Below, one piece after another: positions 22,965-32,885 of a stretch of 57,975 nt of DNA. The notes beneath the pieces were generated by a model. It saw only the letters and a list, made by a program, of their open reading frames with translations. It did not search any database and was not told the DNA's origin. Origin of the DNA: CAYIHX01 sp964363305. Lineage in GTDB: Bacteria; Bdellovibrionota; UBA1018. Positions within the stretch are counted from its first letter, which is position 1, and each line of letters starts with the position of its first letter. Made by a program: the position numbers and the translations under genes. The DNA lies in the NCBI GenBank assembly GCA_964363305.1, contig CAYIHX010000023.1, positions 1 through 57,975 on the forward strand, given 5' to 3'.

Positions 22965-24814
22965 GTGGATCAAGGATGATGATTTGGGTCTCGCTAATTG
23001 TAGCGGTGCTTTCTCAAGAGGCTGGAGCCGTGACGAAGATCTCCTCCGTCGATTTCAAGGCCGCGGAATCGGAAAGCGTGATTGAGGTGAACGCCGACGG
23101 GCCGTTGAGTTTTAAGCAGCAAGATAATGCCGGTGATGGGCAGGTCGTATTCGAGATTTCTGATGCGTCTTTTGCCAAAGGGGTGGATCGGAAGCTGGAC
23201 ACCTCTTCGTTCGCCAATAGCAGAGTGACGCTAGTCAGTCCTTATGCGGTCGAGGGTCAACCTGGGACCGTGCGGGTGGCAATTCAGATGAAGGATTTCG
23301 CTGCGGTGAGCGCGGCCGCTGATGGAAACCGATTGTTGATTCGGGTCCCTGCCGCTAACGGAAAAGAAGCAGGTGGTGATATTGACCCGCCTCCTGGCAG
23401 CACTGCAATAGGCGACTCTATCGCAACCTCGGAACCGCCGGCTGTACCTGTTGCGGATGCCTCTCCGCTTTCTTCGGATGCGGGTGCCGGAAAGCTCACG
23501 GAGTTTGTAAACAGCCAGGCGGCGAAGCAGTTCAAGGGTAAAAACATCACTCTGCAGGTGCGCGAGGCGGAGATCGCCGACGTGCTCAGGATGATCGGCG
23601 ACGCCAGCGGTTTCAATATCATCGTGGCCGATAACGTTCAGGGGAAGATTAATCTTTCGCTGGTGGAGGTTCCCTGGGATCAGGCGCTCGATGTGGTGTT
23701 ACACACCAAACAGCTGGGGGCGGAGCGGAACGGGAATATTCTGCGGGTCATGACTCTTCAGAGTTTGGTTCAGGAGAAGCAGGCTGAACTGGATGCCAAG
23801 CGCGCCGCCGAGGCGAGCGCGCCGCGGATCACCCGAGTCTTGCCGATTAGCTATGCGAAAATTTCAGAGCTGCAGCCGGTGCTTGAAAAATTTCGGGGTG
23901 GGGCCCAGCAGGCGGCGGGGCCGGGTGCGAGCGAAGTCGCCGTGATTCAGGCGGACGAGCGCACTAACCAGATCATCGTGCGGGACATTCCCGAGAACGT
24001 GGATAAGCTTCAAAAACTGGTTGAGCTGCTCGATACGCAGACTCCGCAGGTGATGATCGAAGCGAAAATCATCGAGGCATCGGAAGAGTTCAGCAGGACG
24101 CTTAACGGGAGCCTGGGGTTCGGTCCTGATGTCGCGTCGGGCGTGGCCTCGACTTTGGTCGCGGGTTCCTTCAATGGTCTCGACCCCACGGTCGGATTCT
24201 TCTCCGGTGGCGGGGTGACGGGAAGCACGTTCTCCTCCGGCGCGGCCGGTGGTTCGAACTTTGGCTTTTCAACGCAGCTCTCCTTTCTTCCGGGAGTACA
24301 ACGTTTGAACGCGCTGTTAGGCTTGGGAGAAAACGAGCGCGACTTAAAAGTGCTCTCCGCGCCGAAGACCGTGGTCTTGAATCGAGAGCAGGCGACGATT
24401 ACGGCCGGTACGCCGGTTACGATCCGCACCCAGCAGACGGTGGCCGGGGTGGGCGTTACGTCGGTTGAAAGTGTTGTTCAGGCTAATTTGAGCCTCCAGG
24501 TACGGCCGACGGTGACGAATGATGGAAGCGTGCTGATGGAGCTTCAGATTCAGCGAGATCTGCCATTCGGAACGGGGATCGCGAATCGTAGCATGAATAC
24601 CCGTGTGTTGGTCGAGAGCGGCAATACGCTGGTGATCGGCGGCATCTACTCGACTCGTACGGAAAAGCAATCGTCCGGGATTCCTTTCCTTCGAAAGATT
24701 CCAATTATTGGAGCGTTCTTCGGGTCGGAAGTCGATAAAACAGAGCGATCAGAGCTTTTCATTTTCGTAACGCCTCGAATTATCAATGAACGGGAAGCGG
24801 GGCTGAGCGGTTGA
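22961..24814 (+). CDS. pilQ: Type IV pilus secretin PilQ
   Basis: A 617-residue outer-membrane secretin through which the pilus leaves the cell. It has a signal peptide, one AMIN domain (about residues 25-130, peptidoglycan-binding), a Ser/Pro/Ala-rich linker, N0/STN (ITLQVREAEIADVLRMIGDASGFNI), N1 (VLPISYAKISELQPVLEKF) and the secretin core (VMIEAKIIEASEEFSRTLN, VLSAPKTVVLNREQATI, GNTLVIGGIYSTRTEK, VPFLRKIPIIGAFF-like). A single AMIN domain makes it shorter than Myxococcus PilQ. It is the last pil gene before a TPR gene that starts on its stop codon. Confidence 0.96.
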   Translation: MSGSRMMIWVSLIVAVLSQEAGAVTKISSVDFKAAESESVIEVNADGPLSFKQQDNAGDGQVVFEISDASFAKGVDRKLDTSSFANSRVTLVSPYAVEGQPGTVRVAIQMKDFAAVSAAADGNRLLIRVPAANGKEAGGDIDPPPGSTAIGDSIATSEPPAVPVADASPLSSDAGAGKLTEFVNSQAAKQFKGKNITLQVREAEIADVLRMIGDASGFNIIVADNVQGKINLSLVEVPWDQALDVVLHTKQLGAERNGNILRVMTLQSLVQEKQAELDAKRAAEASAPRITRVLPISYAKISELQPVLEKFRGGAQQAAGPGASEVAVIQADERTNQIIVRDIPENVDKLQKLVELLDTQTPQVMIEAKIIEASEEFSRTLNGSLGFGPDVASGVASTLVAGSFNGLDPTVGFFSGGGVTGSTFSSGAAGGSNFGFSTQLSFLPGVQRLNALLGLGENERDLKVLSAPKTVVLNREQATITAGTPVTIRTQQTVAGVGVTSVESVVQANLSLQVRPTVTNDGSVLMELQIQRDLPFGTGIANRSMNTRVLVESGNTLVIGGIYSTRTEKQSSGIPFLRKIPIIGAFFGSEVDKTERSELFIFVTPRIINEREAGLSG

Positions 24815-25431
24815 TGGTGGACCGGGCGATGAGTCACTCTTCGTTGCTTTACGACTACCTGAGACGGTACCAGGAGGATCCGACCTCGCGGATTTTCGCA
24901 CCGCTGGCAGAAGCCTATCGAAAAGCGGGTCTCGTGGACGAGGCGATCGAGATTGCAAGGGAGGGGCTCCGAATTCACCCGCATTTCATAGGAGGGCGCG
25001 TCGCTCTGGCTCGGGCGTTGTTCGATAAAAATCTGTTTGACGAGGTGATTTCTGAGCTGAGCGCCATTATTCAGGATGTCCCTGACAACCTAGCGGCACA
25101 GCGATTGTTGGCTGAGTCGTGTTTGATGACCGGACGTCTGGCGGAGGCTCTAGGCGCCTACAAGATGCTGCTCTATTTTCACCCGCAGGATTTGGAAACA
25201 GCCAAGCTGGTGGGGGAATTGGAGTCTCAGGCCTACGAAAAGGGAACCTTGATTTTGCGGAGCGATCCGGTACCGGAGGTCTCAGAATTCGCGGCGATTT
25301 CAGTGCAGCACGTCAGTGATGTGATTCGATCCGATCCGCGGCATAAGAAAGAACAGTGGATGAAGAGAGTGCAGTCTTTGCAGACTCTTCTGGTCAAGGT
25401 CGAGCGGTACCGCGCTCGCGGCCTTGCTTAA
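24814..25431 (+). CDS. TPR protein coupled to pilQ
   Basis: A 205-residue soluble protein without a signal peptide. At least three TPR-like helical hairpins are visible (FAPLAEAYRKAGLVDEAIEIAREGL, IGGRVALARALFDKNLFDEVISEL, AQRLLAESCLMTGRLAEALGAYKML). The ATG at 24814 overlaps the pilQ TGA; the TTG just before it is rejected. TPR proteins often help PilQ multimerise (Tgl or PilF type), but those are outer-membrane lipoproteins and this protein has no export signal, so a cytoplasmic role in the pilus system is more likely. Confidence 0.75.
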   Translation: MVDRAMSHSSLLYDYLRRYQEDPTSRIFAPLAEAYRKAGLVDEAIEIAREGLRIHPHFIGGRVALARALFDKNLFDEVISELSAIIQDVPDNLAAQRLLAESCLMTGRLAEALGAYKMLLYFHPQDLETAKLVGELESQAYEKGTLILRSDPVPEVSEFAAISVQHVSDVIRSDPRHKKEQWMKRVQSLQTLLVKVERYRARGLA

Positions 25432-25462
25432 TGAAGAGTGCCCATGGTACGACCCGAGCTAT

Positions 25463-26032
25463 ATGTCCATGTATGCCACGAACGAATTCCGAAAAGGAAT
25501 TAAAGTTGAGATTGAGGGAACCCCCTTCGAAATCGTAGATTTTCAGCACGTCAGCCCGGGCAAGGGACGGGCGTTTACGCGCACGAAGTTGCGGAATCTT
25601 CTCAATCAAAACATTCTCGAGCGCACCATCACCTCGGGAGATAAGTTAGAGCGCGCCAATCTCGAACAGATTGAGATGCAGTATCTCTATCGTGACGCAG
25701 AGGGATACCATTTCATGAATCAGGCGACCTTCGATCAGGTTGCACTGAGCGCCGAATTTTTGGGGACGGCTAAAGACTTTTTGCAGGAAAATCTTGAAGT
25801 TCAAGTGATGTACTTCAATGAGCGCCCTATCGGTATTGAGCTTCCGACTTTCGTGATTCTAAAAATCACCGAAACCGATCCAGCCTTCAAGGGGGATACG
25901 GTGACTGGCGGGACGAAACCGGCAAAGCTTGAAACGGGAGCAATGGTCCAGGTGCCATTCCATTTGAAGGAAGGCGATCTCATCAAGGTCGATACCCGCG
26001 AATCCAGTTATGTCGAAAAAGCCAACAAGTAA
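25463..26032 (+). CDS. efp: Translation elongation factor P
   Basis: A 189-residue factor that rescues ribosomes stalled at polyproline. It has three beta-barrel domains: the KOW-like N-domain (NEFRKGIKVEIEGTPFEIVD), the loop PGKGRAF with the modifiable Lys, the OB domain (ERTITSGDKLE, MNQATFDQVAL) and the C-terminal signature (KLETGAMVQVPFHLKEGDLIKVDTRE). The start is ATG 25463 or ATG 25469 (MYATNEF); the latter matches many homologues. It follows the TPR gene closely. No EpmA/EpmB gene for lysine modification lies in the window. Confidence 0.95.
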   Translation: MSMYATNEFRKGIKVEIEGTPFEIVDFQHVSPGKGRAFTRTKLRNLLNQNILERTITSGDKLERANLEQIEMQYLYRDAEGYHFMNQATFDQVALSAEFLGTAKDFLQENLEVQVMYFNERPIGIELPTFVILKITETDPAFKGDTVTGGTKPAKLETGAMVQVPFHLKEGDLIKVDTRESSYVEKANK

Positions 26033-26498
26033 GCCGGGGAAACCCTCGGTAGGGTCAGTATCTTCTCTCGATCTAGGGCAGCTTGAGCGCGTGCTCGAGC
26101 TGATGGGCCGCCATCGTTTGGGTGAGCTCGAGTGGGAGGATGCAAATATTCGGTTGCACCTTAAATCCCAGGTTGGAACGCAGCCGAGTCCACAGGTGGT
26201 TTACGCTCCGGCGCCCAAGAAGGAGGAGGCGAAGTCGGCTTCCAATGGGCTGGCCGCGAATCAAAAGCAAATTACCTCCCCCTTTGTCGGCACATTCTAC
26301 CGCTCGGCTTCACCCTCTGCTGAACCTTACGTCAAAGAGGGAAAGTCGGTAAAAAGGGGAGACACCCTTTGTATTATCGAGGCCATGAAGCTGATGAATG
26401 AGATCGAATCTGAAATGAACGGAAAGATCGTATCGGTTTTGATTGAGAACGGGCAGCCGGTTGAATTCGGTGAGCCTCTTTTTGTGGTCGAGGTATAA
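26010..26498 (+). CDS. accB: Biotin carboxyl carrier protein of acetyl-CoA carboxylase
   Basis: A 162-residue protein with a flexible Pro/Ala linker (VVYAPAPKKEEAK) and a biotinyl domain whose lysine sits in EAMKLMN. It carries carboxybiotin from AccC to the carboxyltransferase in the first step of fatty-acid synthesis. Its start lies 23 nt inside efp, and accC follows 9 nt after its stop; efp-accB-accC is a widespread operon. Confidence 0.95.
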   Translation: MSKKPTSKPGKPSVGSVSSLDLGQLERVLELMGRHRLGELEWEDANIRLHLKSQVGTQPSPQVVYAPAPKKEEAKSASNGLAANQKQITSPFVGTFYRSASPSAEPYVKEGKSVKRGDTLCIIEAMKLMNEIESEMNGKIVSVLIENGQPVEFGEPLFVVEV

Positions 26499-26507
26499 AG
26501 GGCCTTC

Positions 26508-27872
26508 ATGGCAGGACAAGAGCCCATTTTTCGCAAAGTCCTGATCGCTAATCGAGGAGAGATTGCTCTCCGCGTGGTCCGCGCTTGCCGGGAAATGGGT
26601 ATTTCGACGGTCGCGGTCTATTCGACTGCGGACGAACACTCCCTGCACGTGAAGATGGCAGATGAGGCTGTTTGCATCGGCCCAGCCCAGTCGAAACTGA
26701 GCTATCTCAATATTGCGAATATTCTCTCGGCGGCGGACATCACCGGCGCTGATGCTATTCACCCGGGCTACGGCTTTATGTCCGAGAATGCGGAGTTCGC
26801 CCGGTTGACTCGTGAATGCGGGATGACGTTTATCGGGCCGAGCCCGGAGAATATCACGGCGATGGGAGAGAAGACCCAGGCTCGATCGATTGCGAAGGCG
26901 GCAAAGGTTCCTTTGCTGCCTGGGACGGTTGAAGCCGTCCCAACCATGACTGAAGCCTTGTCTGAGGCGGAGCGCATCGGTTTTCCGGTGATTATGAAGG
27001 CAGCCTATGGGGGCGGTGGCCGCGGGATTCATGTCGTCTATAACGCCCAGCAGCTGCAATCGTCGTTCGAGCGGGCCGGAGCTGAAGCGGCTGCGGCGTT
27101 TGGCAACGGAGCAATGTATATCGAAAAGTACTGTGAACATCCACGTCATGTGGAGATTCAGGTGCTTTGCGACAAGCACGGGAATCGCATTTTCCTCGGG
27201 GAGCGTGATTGCACGATTCAACGGAGGCATCAGAAGCTGCTCGAGGAATGCCCCAGTCCTGTTTTAGATGCCCATTTGCGGGAGAAGATGGGCCTGGCGG
27301 CTTTGCGCCTCTGCGAGCGCGTGAAGTACGAGAATGTGGGCACAGTCGAATTTTTAGTCGATGAGAACAAGAACTTTTATTTCATGGAGATGAACACCCG
27401 TATCCAGGTCGAGCACCCAGTAACTGAGATGGTTACGGGAATCGACCTCATCAAGGAGCAGCTGAAATCGGCCGCGGGTCAGGTCCTTTCGATTTCTCAG
27501 AAGGACGTCAAAATCCAGTCGCACGCTATCGAGTGTCGCATTAACGCAGAAGATCCCGAAACATTCGCTCCATCGCCCGGAAAAATTACGGCCTGGCATG
27601 TGCCAGGGGGCTTTGGTGTCCGAGTCGATTCGTTCGTCTATGATCAGTACAAAGTTGTCCCTTTTTATGACTCGATGATTGGGAAGTTGATCGTGCATGC
27701 ACCGACTCGCGAGGAAGCGATCGCTAAGATGCGACAAGCGCTTGACGAGTTCGTTGTTGAGGGCATTAAAACCAACATCCCGTTCCACAAAAAAATAATG
27801 ACGAGTAAGAAGTTCAGCGAAGCGGACTACGATACGCATTTTTTGGAAGAGTTCCTGCCGAAATACGAGTAA
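26508..27872 (+). CDS. accC: Acetyl-CoA carboxylase, biotin carboxylase subunit
   Basis: A 454-residue ATP-grasp enzyme that carboxylates biotin on AccB. It shows the N-terminal LIANRGEIALRVVRA, the glycine-rich ATP loop GGGGRGIHVV, the EKYCEHPRHVEIQV segment, ERDCTIQRRHQK and the catalytic MNTRIQVEHPVTEM. The length and order are typical. It is coupled to accB in the fatty-acid operon. Confidence 0.97.
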   Translation: MAGQEPIFRKVLIANRGEIALRVVRACREMGISTVAVYSTADEHSLHVKMADEAVCIGPAQSKLSYLNIANILSAADITGADAIHPGYGFMSENAEFARLTRECGMTFIGPSPENITAMGEKTQARSIAKAAKVPLLPGTVEAVPTMTEALSEAERIGFPVIMKAAYGGGGRGIHVVYNAQQLQSSFERAGAEAAAAFGNGAMYIEKYCEHPRHVEIQVLCDKHGNRIFLGERDCTIQRRHQKLLEECPSPVLDAHLREKMGLAALRLCERVKYENVGTVEFLVDENKNFYFMEMNTRIQVEHPVTEMVTGIDLIKEQLKSAAGQVLSISQKDVKIQSHAIECRINAEDPETFAPSPGKITAWHVPGGFGVRVDSFVYDQYKVVPFYDSMIGKLIVHAPTREEAIAKMRQALDEFVVEGIKTNIPFHKKIMTSKKFSEADYDTHFLEEFLPKYE

Positions 27873-27882
27873 AATCGCAAGG

Positions 27883-28770
27883 ATGGGCGTAGGAGATCAG
27901 TCCCAAGAACTTGAGGCTACTCGGGTTGACCTGGGTGATGACCTTCTTGAGAAGACCGCGGTGTTGACGGTGCCGGACTCCCGTCCGGCTCAGGGGACGT
28001 CCTCGTCCTCGAAGGCCCTCGTTCAGGTGACGGACTCGCAGGATGCTTTTGAGAGCGCGCGCATTTTGTTGAGCGAGGGCTTTCTGGAAGATGCAAAGCA
28101 GCTTTTGCGAAAAATTTTAATCGCCGATTCGACGCATTTTTTAGCTCGGGAAAAACTTTCGGAAATTCATGAACTCGAACTCAGGCAGATTCTCGAGGGT
28201 CGCGAGCGGGTGGTGCCGCGAATGCAGACGTCTGCCGAGGTCGCGCCGTTGTTTGATCCAGGACAGTTTGATTCGGATCTGATCGCGCGGGAGTTAGAGC
28301 TAGATCTTGGCCTGGAGACGGTCAGCAGACTTGAGTTATTGGCGAGGGCCGAGGCTGAGGCGCAGTACGGGGTAGAAATTTTACGACGCCTTCGGGGGGC
28401 GGATGCCCGCGCTTGGATCGATGTCGGAATCGCATATCTGGAGATGGGCCTTTGTGGAATCGCGGAGCGAGTTTTTCATCAGGCCGGTCTTGAGGATCCG
28501 CAGCTCCTACCGGAGGCGTCGTTGCTTCGAGCGCAAGCCAGTTTTTCCAGCGGGCGTTTTTCTGATGCGGAGATGATATTGGATGAATTACTTGCTCGGT
28601 CGACAGACTCTGACAGGATCGTTCTTCGTGCGGAGTGCGGCTATTGGATGGGTCGGGTTTTGGAGCGCAAAGGGCAGCACGAGGAGGCGAAGCGGTGGTA
28701 TAGAGAGGTTCACCAGATAGACGCCACTCATCGAGACGTCCAAGATCGCCTGCGCAGGAATAATTCCTGA
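27883..28770 (+). CDS. TPR-containing protein of unknown function
   Basis: A 295-residue soluble protein without a signal peptide. A Ser/Thr-rich N-terminus (about 50 residues) leads to TPR-like hairpins (ESARILLSEGFLEDAKQLLRKIL, AWIDVGIAYLEMGLCGIAERVFHQAG, LLRAQASFSSGRFSDAEMILDELL, GYWMGRVLERKGQHEEAKRWYREV). A helical acidic spacer (ELELDLGLETVSRLELLARAEAEA) lies between them. It follows accC by 10 nt, and its TGA overlaps the tamB-like ATG, so it may act with the outer-membrane transport pair downstream. No specific family is recognised. Confidence 0.7.
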   Translation: MGVGDQSQELEATRVDLGDDLLEKTAVLTVPDSRPAQGTSSSSKALVQVTDSQDAFESARILLSEGFLEDAKQLLRKILIADSTHFLAREKLSEIHELELRQILEGRERVVPRMQTSAEVAPLFDPGQFDSDLIARELELDLGLETVSRLELLARAEAEAQYGVEILRRLRGADARAWIDVGIAYLEMGLCGIAERVFHQAGLEDPQLLPEASLLRAQASFSSGRFSDAEMILDELLARSTDSDRIVLRAECGYWMGRVLERKGQHEEAKRWYREVHQIDATHRDVQDRLRRNNS

Positions 28771-31700
28771 TGAGAAAGCATCCCTTCCTTGTTTTTCTAT
28801 TTGTGGTTAGCGGTTTAATTTTTGCCGTGATCAGCTTCATGCAAAGTCGTACCTTCGCCGAATTAGTGAAATCGATCGGCACGACCTATTTGCCGAAGGA
28901 TCTCGGGATCAGTGCGGATTTTTCGCAGTTCGGGGTGAAGCTTTTTCCTCCAGCCGTCTCTATCGTGAGTCCGCGGGTCACTTTTAGGGAAGGACGCCAC
29001 GGAGAAATGCCGACGGGTACGACAATCGAAGTGGATCGCATCGACCTTGAATTTACCCCGTTTCAGCTTCTCACCGGACACATTGAGGTAGAGAAAATTC
29101 TGCTTCTTAACGGCAAAATCGATCTTCGATTGTCGGAGCGATATCTCAAATATTTGTCGAAACCGACCGTGCGAAAAAAGGATTCATGGACTCCGACTTG
29201 GGAAGACCTATTGCGGGTGCGTGCCCGTTCGGTTTCGCTCGAAGACGTCGAGCTCCATGTTTGGGTGGAGGCGCCGGGGATCGATGCTGACGCTTCGATT
29301 CATCTCTTGGAATTTGCGCAGAAAAGCGGACTGAGTGGGCTTGGTTATCAGTGTCGCATGGATATTCGTGAGACCAAGGGAAGATTTCCGAAAGAGTGGG
29401 GCGTGCCAGAAAAGTTAGGCGAACTGAAGTTACAGGCTTTCGTTAATTCCACGGGCTTGAAGGTTTCGTCGTTTTCTTACAAGTTCCCAGGTCTCGAAAT
29501 TGCCGGACAAGGGGAGATCGAGGGCGATGTTCTGGCACAAAAACCAGGTAAGTCGTGGGCGGAGATTGATGCCAAGGGCAGCATCGACGAAGTCATCCGG
29601 CTTGTGCCGCGATTTGGGCATTCGTTGCGGAAGTTGCCCCCAGCAGGCAAGGTGGAATTTCAAGGCCGCGTCGAGATCGGTGATTTGAAGCGGCCGGGCG
29701 ATACAGTGAGAGCCGAAGGGCAGCTGTTGGCGCGGGCGGTGAAGTTTAAGGAGTGGGAAGTCGATAGCGTCGAGGCGGTGGGTAACTGGTCATCAGAGAC
29801 GGGCGAGATCGAAGTCAAGAAGGCTCGTTTTTCGAGCCCGAGGGTGGCTAGGGCTCCGGGAGTTCGGGCAGCCTCCGGCGGAGTGATCGAGGCGGGTCCG
29901 ACGCACTTTAACTTGAATGAGCCAGGCGCGTTCGAAGTTCCGGTAAAGTTCGAGGATGCTGATTTTCATTGGATGGCGGGACCGGCAGCTGAAAAGGTGT
30001 TCCCGCTTCAATTCAGAACGAATGGAACCATTCAGGCCGTTGTGACAAATCCTACTCAGGGAGATTGGGGTGTCATGGCTCAACTGGGGCTCTCGATCAC
30101 GGACCTTTCTCTGGATAATCAGAAACTTCATCTGAAAAAAAATCGAACGGAGATCCTTCGGGTGGCGAAAGTGGGCCTCGAGGGCGACCTGGCTCTCAAT
30201 GCGAAGGGCTTGAAGGTAGGTGTCTTGAAGCTCTTGCTTCCGAGTTCGCAGATAGCGGTGGAAGGGCAAGTGGATTTCTCGGATGCGGTGTCGCTGGATC
30301 TCCGGACCTCTGGCGAGATCGAGCTGAGCGACATCGGACAGCTGGTCGAGACGGAGATTCGAGGTAGGGGCAGCCTTCAAACTCACATTCACGGCCCCGG
30401 CTCGGCGATCATCGCTGATTTTGATTTTAACGTGAAAGATGGCTATTTTCTGAAGCTCGCGCTGGGTGACGTCAAGGGCCGGCTGACATTGGAGGACGAC
30501 CCTGAACTCTTGATTTTTAAACAGCTCAAGGCTGTTCGTGATCGGACCCTTTACGTGGCTGATGGCGTAATTAATATGAAGGGGGATAGCACGATCAAGA
30601 TGCGGGTCGACGTTTTGGACGGCGGTCGCGTCGAGGACATGATCGTAGCATTCAGAGATCTTGTCTCGGATATTTCCTGGTTCCCGTCGACTTTGAAGGG
30701 CGAGACTCATGGCCTGATTGATATCTCCGGTGGGTTGCGGTTGGATCGGTTGCAGATCATTGCAGATCTAAACGGCAAGAACTGGGACTACTGGGGTGAA
30801 CGTTTTCGCCGAGTGACCGCCCGGGCCGGTTTCGACCGCGGCACCTACCGCATCGAAAGAGCGAGGATATTTAAAAATACTGGTTTTCTCGACGGGCGCG
30901 TCAGCATGAACGAGGCGACTGGTCTGGATTGGGACTTGCGCAGCTCGGGTTTAAGTCTCGGCGACTTTGATCGGGTGGCAGCTCTGGATGTTCCTATTCG
31001 CGGACGGCTGTCGGTGAATACCGCTGGGACGGGAAAACTTGGTCAGGTTGAATCTTTCACCCAGTTTTCCTTGAGTGAGATGCGGGTCCGGGGAATGCCG
31101 CTTCCCCCAAGTGATCTTTCAATTCGAACGGCAAAGGGAATCACGAGTTTAACTGCCCTGGCGTTCCAAGGGCAGGCCAATATCCAGGCCGATTATGATT
31201 GGAAGCTAGGAGGCAGTAGTCGAGTAAAGGGAGAGCTGCGTGCCTTAGACTATTCGCCTGTTCTCCTTTTGCTCAATCCGAGCTCAGCGCAGGATCCCAA
31301 CTTGCTTGGAACCGTTTCCGGCTCGGTTGATCTTTCGTTCGAAAGTGGGAAGGCGGAGAATGCTACCGGCAGGGTTTCACTGACGGAATATCGTCTCGCT
31401 CGCACGGGCACTGCATTCGTGTTGCCTGAGCCGGTCTTCCTCGAACTTATTCGGGGCAGCTTTCCTCGGACTCGAGTAAGACTGATTGGTAAAAGCGAGG
31501 AGATGATTTTTGACGTTCGAGCGGAGGATGGTAAGCTGAACGGCGCGTTGACGGGGCGTCTCGATCTGTCAATTTTAGAGCTGTTCACGTCGGCCATCGC
31601 GCGAGCCTCAAATGCAGTAGATCTTGATTTCACCGTTGCAGGGACACTCAAGCAGCCCACGCTCAATGGGCGTGCCGAGCTGCAGGAGGGCTTGGTCCGG

Positions 31701-32885
31701 GTGGCGGCCATTGAAACTCCCTTTGAGCGAGTTCGTGGCGTAATCACTATGCGAGATTGGAAGCTGACGTTGCAGAGCCTCCAGGCGGACATCGCGCAAG
31801 GGAGGGTGACGGCCTCGGGAATCGCCGATCTTTTTCTAGATCGTCCTCCGGCTCTTCAGCTTGAGGGCAGTCTAGTAGAGGCCAAAGTGAAGGTATTTCC
31901 GTTCCAGTATATCAAGCTGCGCGGGAAATTTTCCGTGTCCGGTACCGAGATTCCCTATCTGGTCAAGGGGGAGCTGGAGACCGATAGCGCGCTGTCGACC
32001 GAAAAAGTGTTGGGCCGCCAGCAGGCGCAGGGTTTGAAGACGGCGAGTTATGCTCCGCCGCCGACTGCGAATCGCGTGGGTGATTTTCCCCTATTCAAAC
32101 TTGCTATCGATGTCGAGGCTGAGAAGGGAATTCAGATCCACAACGACATTTTTTCAGGGGAGGTCTCCGGAAAGATTAGGGTGCTCAATACCATCGATGC
32201 CCCGAGGCTTTTGGGGTCGGCAGTCGTTCTTCCTGGCGGAAAGCTGACCTTCAACGATCGGGAGTTTGCAATCCAGGCCGCGAATATCGAATTTGACAAC
32301 CCAGCCGTGATCAATCCCCGCTTCACACTCACCGGAGCGACTTCAGTAAGCGGAAAGAAGGTGAATCTTTTCGCGACTGGGCGAATTGACGATTTTAAGA
32401 TCGAATTAACCTCCGATCCGCCGATGCCCGAATCTGAGATCCTGCAGCTCCTCGCCATCGGATTCACTTCGGAAGATCTTCGGAAGTTTCGGGCAAACGA
32501 GGGCGCTAACGTGTCCGACGTATTCTCGCTCGTGCTTCAGTCGTTCGATTTCAATCGCGAGTTTAAGGAAAAAACGGGCTTTCAGGTGGACTTGGATCAG
32601 GTCGTCGATTCAAAACTGGGGCAAAGTGCTTTTCGCCCGCAGAGTACTACGACGTCAGAGAGTTCTCCCAAGATCGTTCTTCGTCGTCAGGTGCTTAAAA
32701 ACGTCGATGTATCCGTCGGTAGTACACTCGGTGTGGGGAGCAATACACAGAGGCAGCTGAACGCAGAGTATCATGTAACACCGAATTTCTCGGTGATCGG
32801 CGTCTGGGATTCCCTGCAGGGGGTGCAGACTCAGGAGCGAACGTCATTTGGGCTTGATCTCCAGTACAAGGGGCGGTTCAAGTGA
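28770..32885 (+). CDS. tamB: TamB-like AsmA-superfamily inner-membrane bridge protein
   Basis: A 1371-residue protein anchored by one N-terminal membrane helix (FLVFLFVVSGLIFAVISF) with a long periplasmic beta-rich body. The C-terminal TamB/DUF490 domain is recognisable (VLPGGKLTFNDREFAIQAANIEFDNP, SDPPMPESEILQLLAIG, DLQYKGRF at the end). TamB-type proteins form a hydrophobic groove across the periplasm and are implicated in phospholipid transport and in outer-membrane protein assembly with TamA. Both flanking genes overlap it (TGATG at the start, GTGA at the end), so it is co-translated with the Omp85 protein that follows. It is similar in size to Escherichia coli TamB. Confidence 0.9.
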   Translation: MRKHPFLVFLFVVSGLIFAVISFMQSRTFAELVKSIGTTYLPKDLGISADFSQFGVKLFPPAVSIVSPRVTFREGRHGEMPTGTTIEVDRIDLEFTPFQLLTGHIEVEKILLLNGKIDLRLSERYLKYLSKPTVRKKDSWTPTWEDLLRVRARSVSLEDVELHVWVEAPGIDADASIHLLEFAQKSGLSGLGYQCRMDIRETKGRFPKEWGVPEKLGELKLQAFVNSTGLKVSSFSYKFPGLEIAGQGEIEGDVLAQKPGKSWAEIDAKGSIDEVIRLVPRFGHSLRKLPPAGKVEFQGRVEIGDLKRPGDTVRAEGQLLARAVKFKEWEVDSVEAVGNWSSETGEIEVKKARFSSPRVARAPGVRAASGGVIEAGPTHFNLNEPGAFEVPVKFEDADFHWMAGPAAEKVFPLQFRTNGTIQAVVTNPTQGDWGVMAQLGLSITDLSLDNQKLHLKKNRTEILRVAKVGLEGDLALNAKGLKVGVLKLLLPSSQIAVEGQVDFSDAVSLDLRTSGEIELSDIGQLVETEIRGRGSLQTHIHGPGSAIIADFDFNVKDGYFLKLALGDVKGRLTLEDDPELLIFKQLKAVRDRTLYVADGVINMKGDSTIKMRVDVLDGGRVEDMIVAFRDLVSDISWFPSTLKGETHGLIDISGGLRLDRLQIIADLNGKNWDYWGERFRRVTARAGFDRGTYRIERARIFKNTGFLDGRVSMNEATGLDWDLRSSGLSLGDFDRVAALDVPIRGRLSVNTAGTGKLGQVESFTQFSLSEMRVRGMPLPPSDLSIRTAKGITSLTALAFQGQANIQADYDWKLGGSSRVKGELRALDYSPVLLLLNPSSAQDPNLLGTVSGSVDLSFESGKAENATGRVSLTEYRLARTGTAFVLPEPVFLELIRGSFPRTRVRLIGKSEEMIFDVRAEDGKLNGALTGRLDLSILELFTSAIARASNAVDLDFTVAGTLKQPTLNGRAELQEGLVRVAAIETPFERVRGVITMRDWKLTLQSLQADIAQGRVTASGIADLFLDRPPALQLEGSLVEAKVKVFPFQYIKLRGKFSVSGTEIPYLVKGELETDSALSTEKVLGRQQAQGLKTASYAPPPTANRVGDFPLFKLAIDVEAEKGIQIHNDIFSGEVSGKIRVLNTIDAPRLLGSAVVLPGGKLTFNDREFAIQAANIEFDNPAVINPRFTLTGATSVSGKKVNLFATGRIDDFKIELTSDPPMPESEILQLLAIGFTSEDLRKFRANEGANVSDVFSLVLQSFDFNREFKEKTGFQVDLDQVVDSKLGQSAFRPQSTTTSESSPKIVLRRQVLKNVDVSVGSTLGVGSNTQRQLNAEYHVTPNFSVIGVWDSLQGVQTQERTSFGLDLQYKGRFK

